Assembly: GCF_024400215.1 (NCBI RefSeq)
Contig: NZ_CP053748.1
Coordinates: 4,774,001-4,838,000, forward strand
From: Massilia sp. erpn
GTDB lineage: Bacteria > Pseudomonadota > Gammaproteobacteria > Burkholderiales > Burkholderiaceae_D
Direction: 5' to 3'
Length of the DNA stretch: 64,000 bases
The position numbers and the translations under genes are program-made. Below are positions 62,335 through 64,000 of the stretch, piece by piece. Position 1 is the first letter of the stretch. Each line of letters begins with the position of its first letter. Below the pieces are notes generated by a model, which ran no database searches, was not told the origin of the DNA, and saw only the letters and a list, made by a program, of their open reading frames with translations.

Positions 62335-62814
62335 TTAGGCCAGCAGCGCGCCGATGCGGTCGAGTTCTGCCTTGAGCTGCGCCTTATCGTTTTGCAGCGT
62401 AGCCAATGGCAAGGCCAGGAAGGCTTGGATGCGGGCGCGGATGATGGCATAGGCCTGTTCGAACGCCACCTCGATTTCCTCCTCGCTGCCGATGACATGG
62501 CTGGGATCGTCAACACCCCAGTGGGTACGCAATACCGGTCCCAGATAGGCCGGACAGGTTTCACCGGCGGCGCTGCCGCACACCGTCACGACGATGTCGG
62601 GCGTGACCGGCAGATTGTCCCAGGACTTGCTGAAATAACCGTCAGTGGAAATGCCTTTGCGCTGCAACAGCGCGACGGCGCGCGGATGTAACTGGCCAGC
62701 CGGTTGGCTACCGGCACTGATGGCGCGTAGTCCTGCCGGGGCAAGATGATTGAAGGTGGCTTCGCTCAGGACCGAGCGGCACGAGTTCCCCGTGCAAAGA
62801 AACAGAACGTTCAT
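62335..62814 (-). CDS. arsC: arsenate reductase ArsC (low-molecular-weight phosphatase type)
   Basis: A 159-residue protein with the P-loop CTGNSCR (Cys7, Arg13) at the N-terminus and TVCGSAAGETCP later, as in the thioredoxin-coupled ArsC/LMW-PTP family. It reduces arsenate to arsenite for export by ArsB. The ATG at 62814 follows a GGA element; the longer in-frame start would add residues ahead of the P-loop strand and is rejected. Confidence 0.94.
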   Translation of the reverse strand: MNVLFLCTGNSCRSVLSEATFNHLAPAGLRAISAGSQPAGQLHPRAVALLQRKGISTDGYFSKSWDNLPVTPDIVVTVCGSAAGETCPAYLGPVLRTHWGVDDPSHVIGSEEEIEVAFEQAYAIIRARIQAFLALPLATLQNDKAQLKAELDRIGALLA

Positions 62815-62861
62815 ATCAGATTCCAGTGGGTGAGAAAGGAACGGCCGACCGCGCGGCCGGT

Positions 62862-63206
62862 TCAGCAATCGGTCGTTGCCGCCTTGCCGGGTTGGCAGGA
62901 AGTGCCGCCAGGCGAACAGGGAATACCGTCGCAGCAGTTCTCGGTCAGGAAGGCCAGCAAGGCATTCATGGTGTCGAACTGCGCGGAGTAGATGACGAAA
63001 CGGCCATCCTGGCAGGGGCTGATCAGATCCGCGCGGGTCAGCTCCTTCAGGTGAAATGACAGCGATGAGGCCGGCATATCCAAGGCCTCGCTGATCTTGC
63101 TGGCCGCCATGCCGTCCGGGCCAGCCTGCACCAGCAGGCGGAACACCGCCAGGCGGGACTCCTGGGCTAAGGCAGCGAGTGCCGCCAGGGCGTTTTTGGT
63201 TTCCAT
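62862..63206 (-). CDS. arsR: ArsR-family arsenic-responsive repressor
   Basis: A 114-residue winged-helix regulator: KISEALDMPASSLSFHLKEL is the recognition helix region and GRFVIYSAQ the wing. The C-terminal ENCCDGIPC and further cysteines probably bind As(III), as in ArsR proteins with C-terminal cysteine sites. Start at ATG 63206. It should repress the arsRCBH operon from the promoter at 63237-63266 and release on arsenite binding. Confidence 0.93.
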   Translation of the reverse strand: METKNALAALAALAQESRLAVFRLLVQAGPDGMAASKISEALDMPASSLSFHLKELTRADLISPCQDGRFVIYSAQFDTMNALLAFLTENCCDGIPCSPGGTSCQPGKAATTDC

Positions 63207-63236
63207 GTCAGGTGTGTCCGAAGAAGTAGTGGCTGG

Positions 63237-63266
63237 AGTATATTTCGAATTTTCTGGAAGTGTCAA
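63237..63266 (-). promoter_or_regulatory. near-consensus promoter of arsRCBH
   Basis: On the minus strand TTGACA (63266-63261) and TATACT (63242-63237) are 18 bases apart. A TTCGAA palindrome lies in the spacer and may be part of the ArsR operator. Confidence 0.65.
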
Positions 63267-63301
63267 ATTGTTGCTTAACTGAACATAGCCATATCTTGTG
63301 C

Positions 63302-63435
63302 ACTTGCATGATTTGTTGATACCAGATTACATTTAGCTTAGTGAAAATATTCTTCACGTGTGGTTTGATAGTTTCCGGTGCAAGGCCCAGCGACGTTTCA
63401 GCGGCGACTAGGGGATAGCGCAGTATTGCAGTCAT
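63302..63435 (-). pseudogene. remnant of a LuxR-type HTH regulator
   Basis: A minus-strand frame reads LGLAPETIKPHVKNIFTKL, nearly identical in pattern to the recognition helix of LuxR/FixJ C-terminal HTH domains. The preceding helices and the rest of a regulator are missing. The frame continues past the HTH into the arsR promoter region. Best read as a gene fossil. Confidence 0.55.
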
Positions 63436-63460
63436 TGCAACCTTGGCTTAAAGGTTGCAA
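63435..63460. repeat. inverted repeat upstream of the tannase-like gene
   Basis: TTGCAACCTT and AAGGTTGCAA form a perfect 10-base stem with a 6-base loop, 26 bases before the start at 63487. It could be an operator, an RNA hairpin in the leader, or a terminator (T-rich sequence follows). Confidence 0.5.
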
Positions 63461-63486
63461 ACTTTGTCTTTTACTAATAAGAAACT

Positions 63487-64000
63487 ATGAATAAACTGAA
63501 CATGTATGCGCTGGATTCACACAAACAGGAAAGCAAAGTAACTAAAAGGAATCGCCGAGTATCGATCGTAGCTGCCGGTGCAGTGGCCCTGACCCTCGGA
63601 GGCTGCGGCAACGGCGACTTCTCCATCAAACAGGACGGGCTGCTTGCCGCCAACAATGGGAATCCGGCAGTCGCCTGCCCCATTTTGGCCGGATACGCTA
63701 TTCCCTCATCTTCGATCGGGCTGCCGACGGCCGGAGCCAGCATTACCTCCGCTGCAATGATTTCAGCCACCGCCAGCGGCAATACGAACGGCGAATACTG
63801 CATGCTCAAAGGAGCGATTAAGCCCGTTGATCCGACTGCTCCAGACATCCAGTTCCAGCTGAATATCCCAACAAACTGGAACCATCGCGCGCTGCAAATG
63901 GGAGGAGGGGGGTACAACGGTGCGCTTGTGACTGGACTAGCTGGAATCCCCTTCGCACCAACCGATTTAACACCCCTGGCACAAGGCTACGCCACCTACG
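63487..64000 (+). CDS. tannase/feruloyl esterase family lipoprotein, 3' truncated by window edge
   Basis: An open frame from ATG 63487 to the window end (171 codons). A lipobox LTLGGC (Cys40) follows a basic, then hydrophobic segment. The mature part has CMLKGAIKP, then FQLNIPTNWNHRALQMGGGG, the N-terminal pattern of the tannase/feruloyl esterase family, which cleaves esters of plant phenolics. The Ser-Asp-His triad lies beyond the edge. An in-frame ATG at 63502 is an alternative start. Confidence 0.78.
   Translation, partial: MNKLNMYALDSHKQESKVTKRNRRVSIVAAGAVALTLGGCGNGDFSIKQDGLLAANNGNPAVACPILAGYAIPSSSIGLPTAGASITSAAMISATASGNTNGEYCMLKGAIKPVDPTAPDIQFQLNIPTNWNHRALQMGGGGYNGALVTGLAGIPFAPTDLTPLAQGYATY

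Overview
The window looks like a GC-rich betaproteobacterium, most likely Oxalobacteraceae (Massilia/Duganella/Janthinobacterium-like). This is inferred from gene content (ccm-nap-nor block, trans-AT PKS-NRPS, many TonB receptors, DUF455, VioB-like protein) and not from a marker gene. I see no rRNA, tRNA, CRISPR array, IS element or integrase.

Region 1 (1-22648, + strand) is the 3' part of a trans-acyltransferase polyketide/non-ribosomal peptide cluster. It holds the end of a KS-DH-KR protein cut by the left edge, then a 5381-residue protein (ACP-KS-DH-ACP-KS-carrier-C-A-PCP-C-A-PCP-C-A-PCP-TE), a cytochrome P450, an MFS exporter and an Sfp/EntD-type phosphopantetheinyl transferase. No acyltransferase domain is visible, so one should act in trans from upstream. 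The second KS has Gln in place of the first catalytic His and looks non-elongating. By-eye adenylation codes suggest Val, Ser, Ala.

Region 2 (22660-30000) holds a DUF2946/TonB-receptor/PepSY operon, a DUF455 ferritin-like protein, acylphosphatase, a secreted alpha/beta hydrolase and a secreted protein made of 36-residue repeats.

Region 3 (30101-46455, - strand) is an unbroken denitrification and cytochrome c block read ccmABCDEFGHI - napEDABC - a 39-residue membrane protein - norCBQD. NorC carries an extra C-terminal cytochrome c domain. Ccm matures the c-hemes of NapB, NapC and NorC, Nap reduces nitrate in the periplasm, and Nor reduces NO to N2O. No nitrite or nitrous oxide reductase is in the window.

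Region 4 (46456-53478) has a Fur-box-controlled siderophore receptor with a PepSY protein, an AT-richer islet with three small secreted or membrane proteins of unknown function, and an amidohydrolase lipoprotein.

Region 5 (53552-59824) contains the most unusual set. A 121-residue protein with three 16-residue repeats sharing PAAQYVWG is followed by an HExxH protein resembling the peptide beta-hydroxylase family, a stand-alone protein resembling the N-terminal half of VioB, and a GNAT acetyltransferase, the last three overlapping end to start. I propose this as a candidate undescribed peptide-modification (RiPP-like) system. A 2-oxoglutarate/Fe(II) oxygenase and a LysE exporter lie next to it on the other strand.

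Region 6 (60195-64000) is an arsRCBH arsenic operon with a decayed second copy of the arsB 3' end beyond arsH, a LuxR-type HTH remnant, and the start of a tannase/feruloyl esterase family lipoprotein cut by the right edge.
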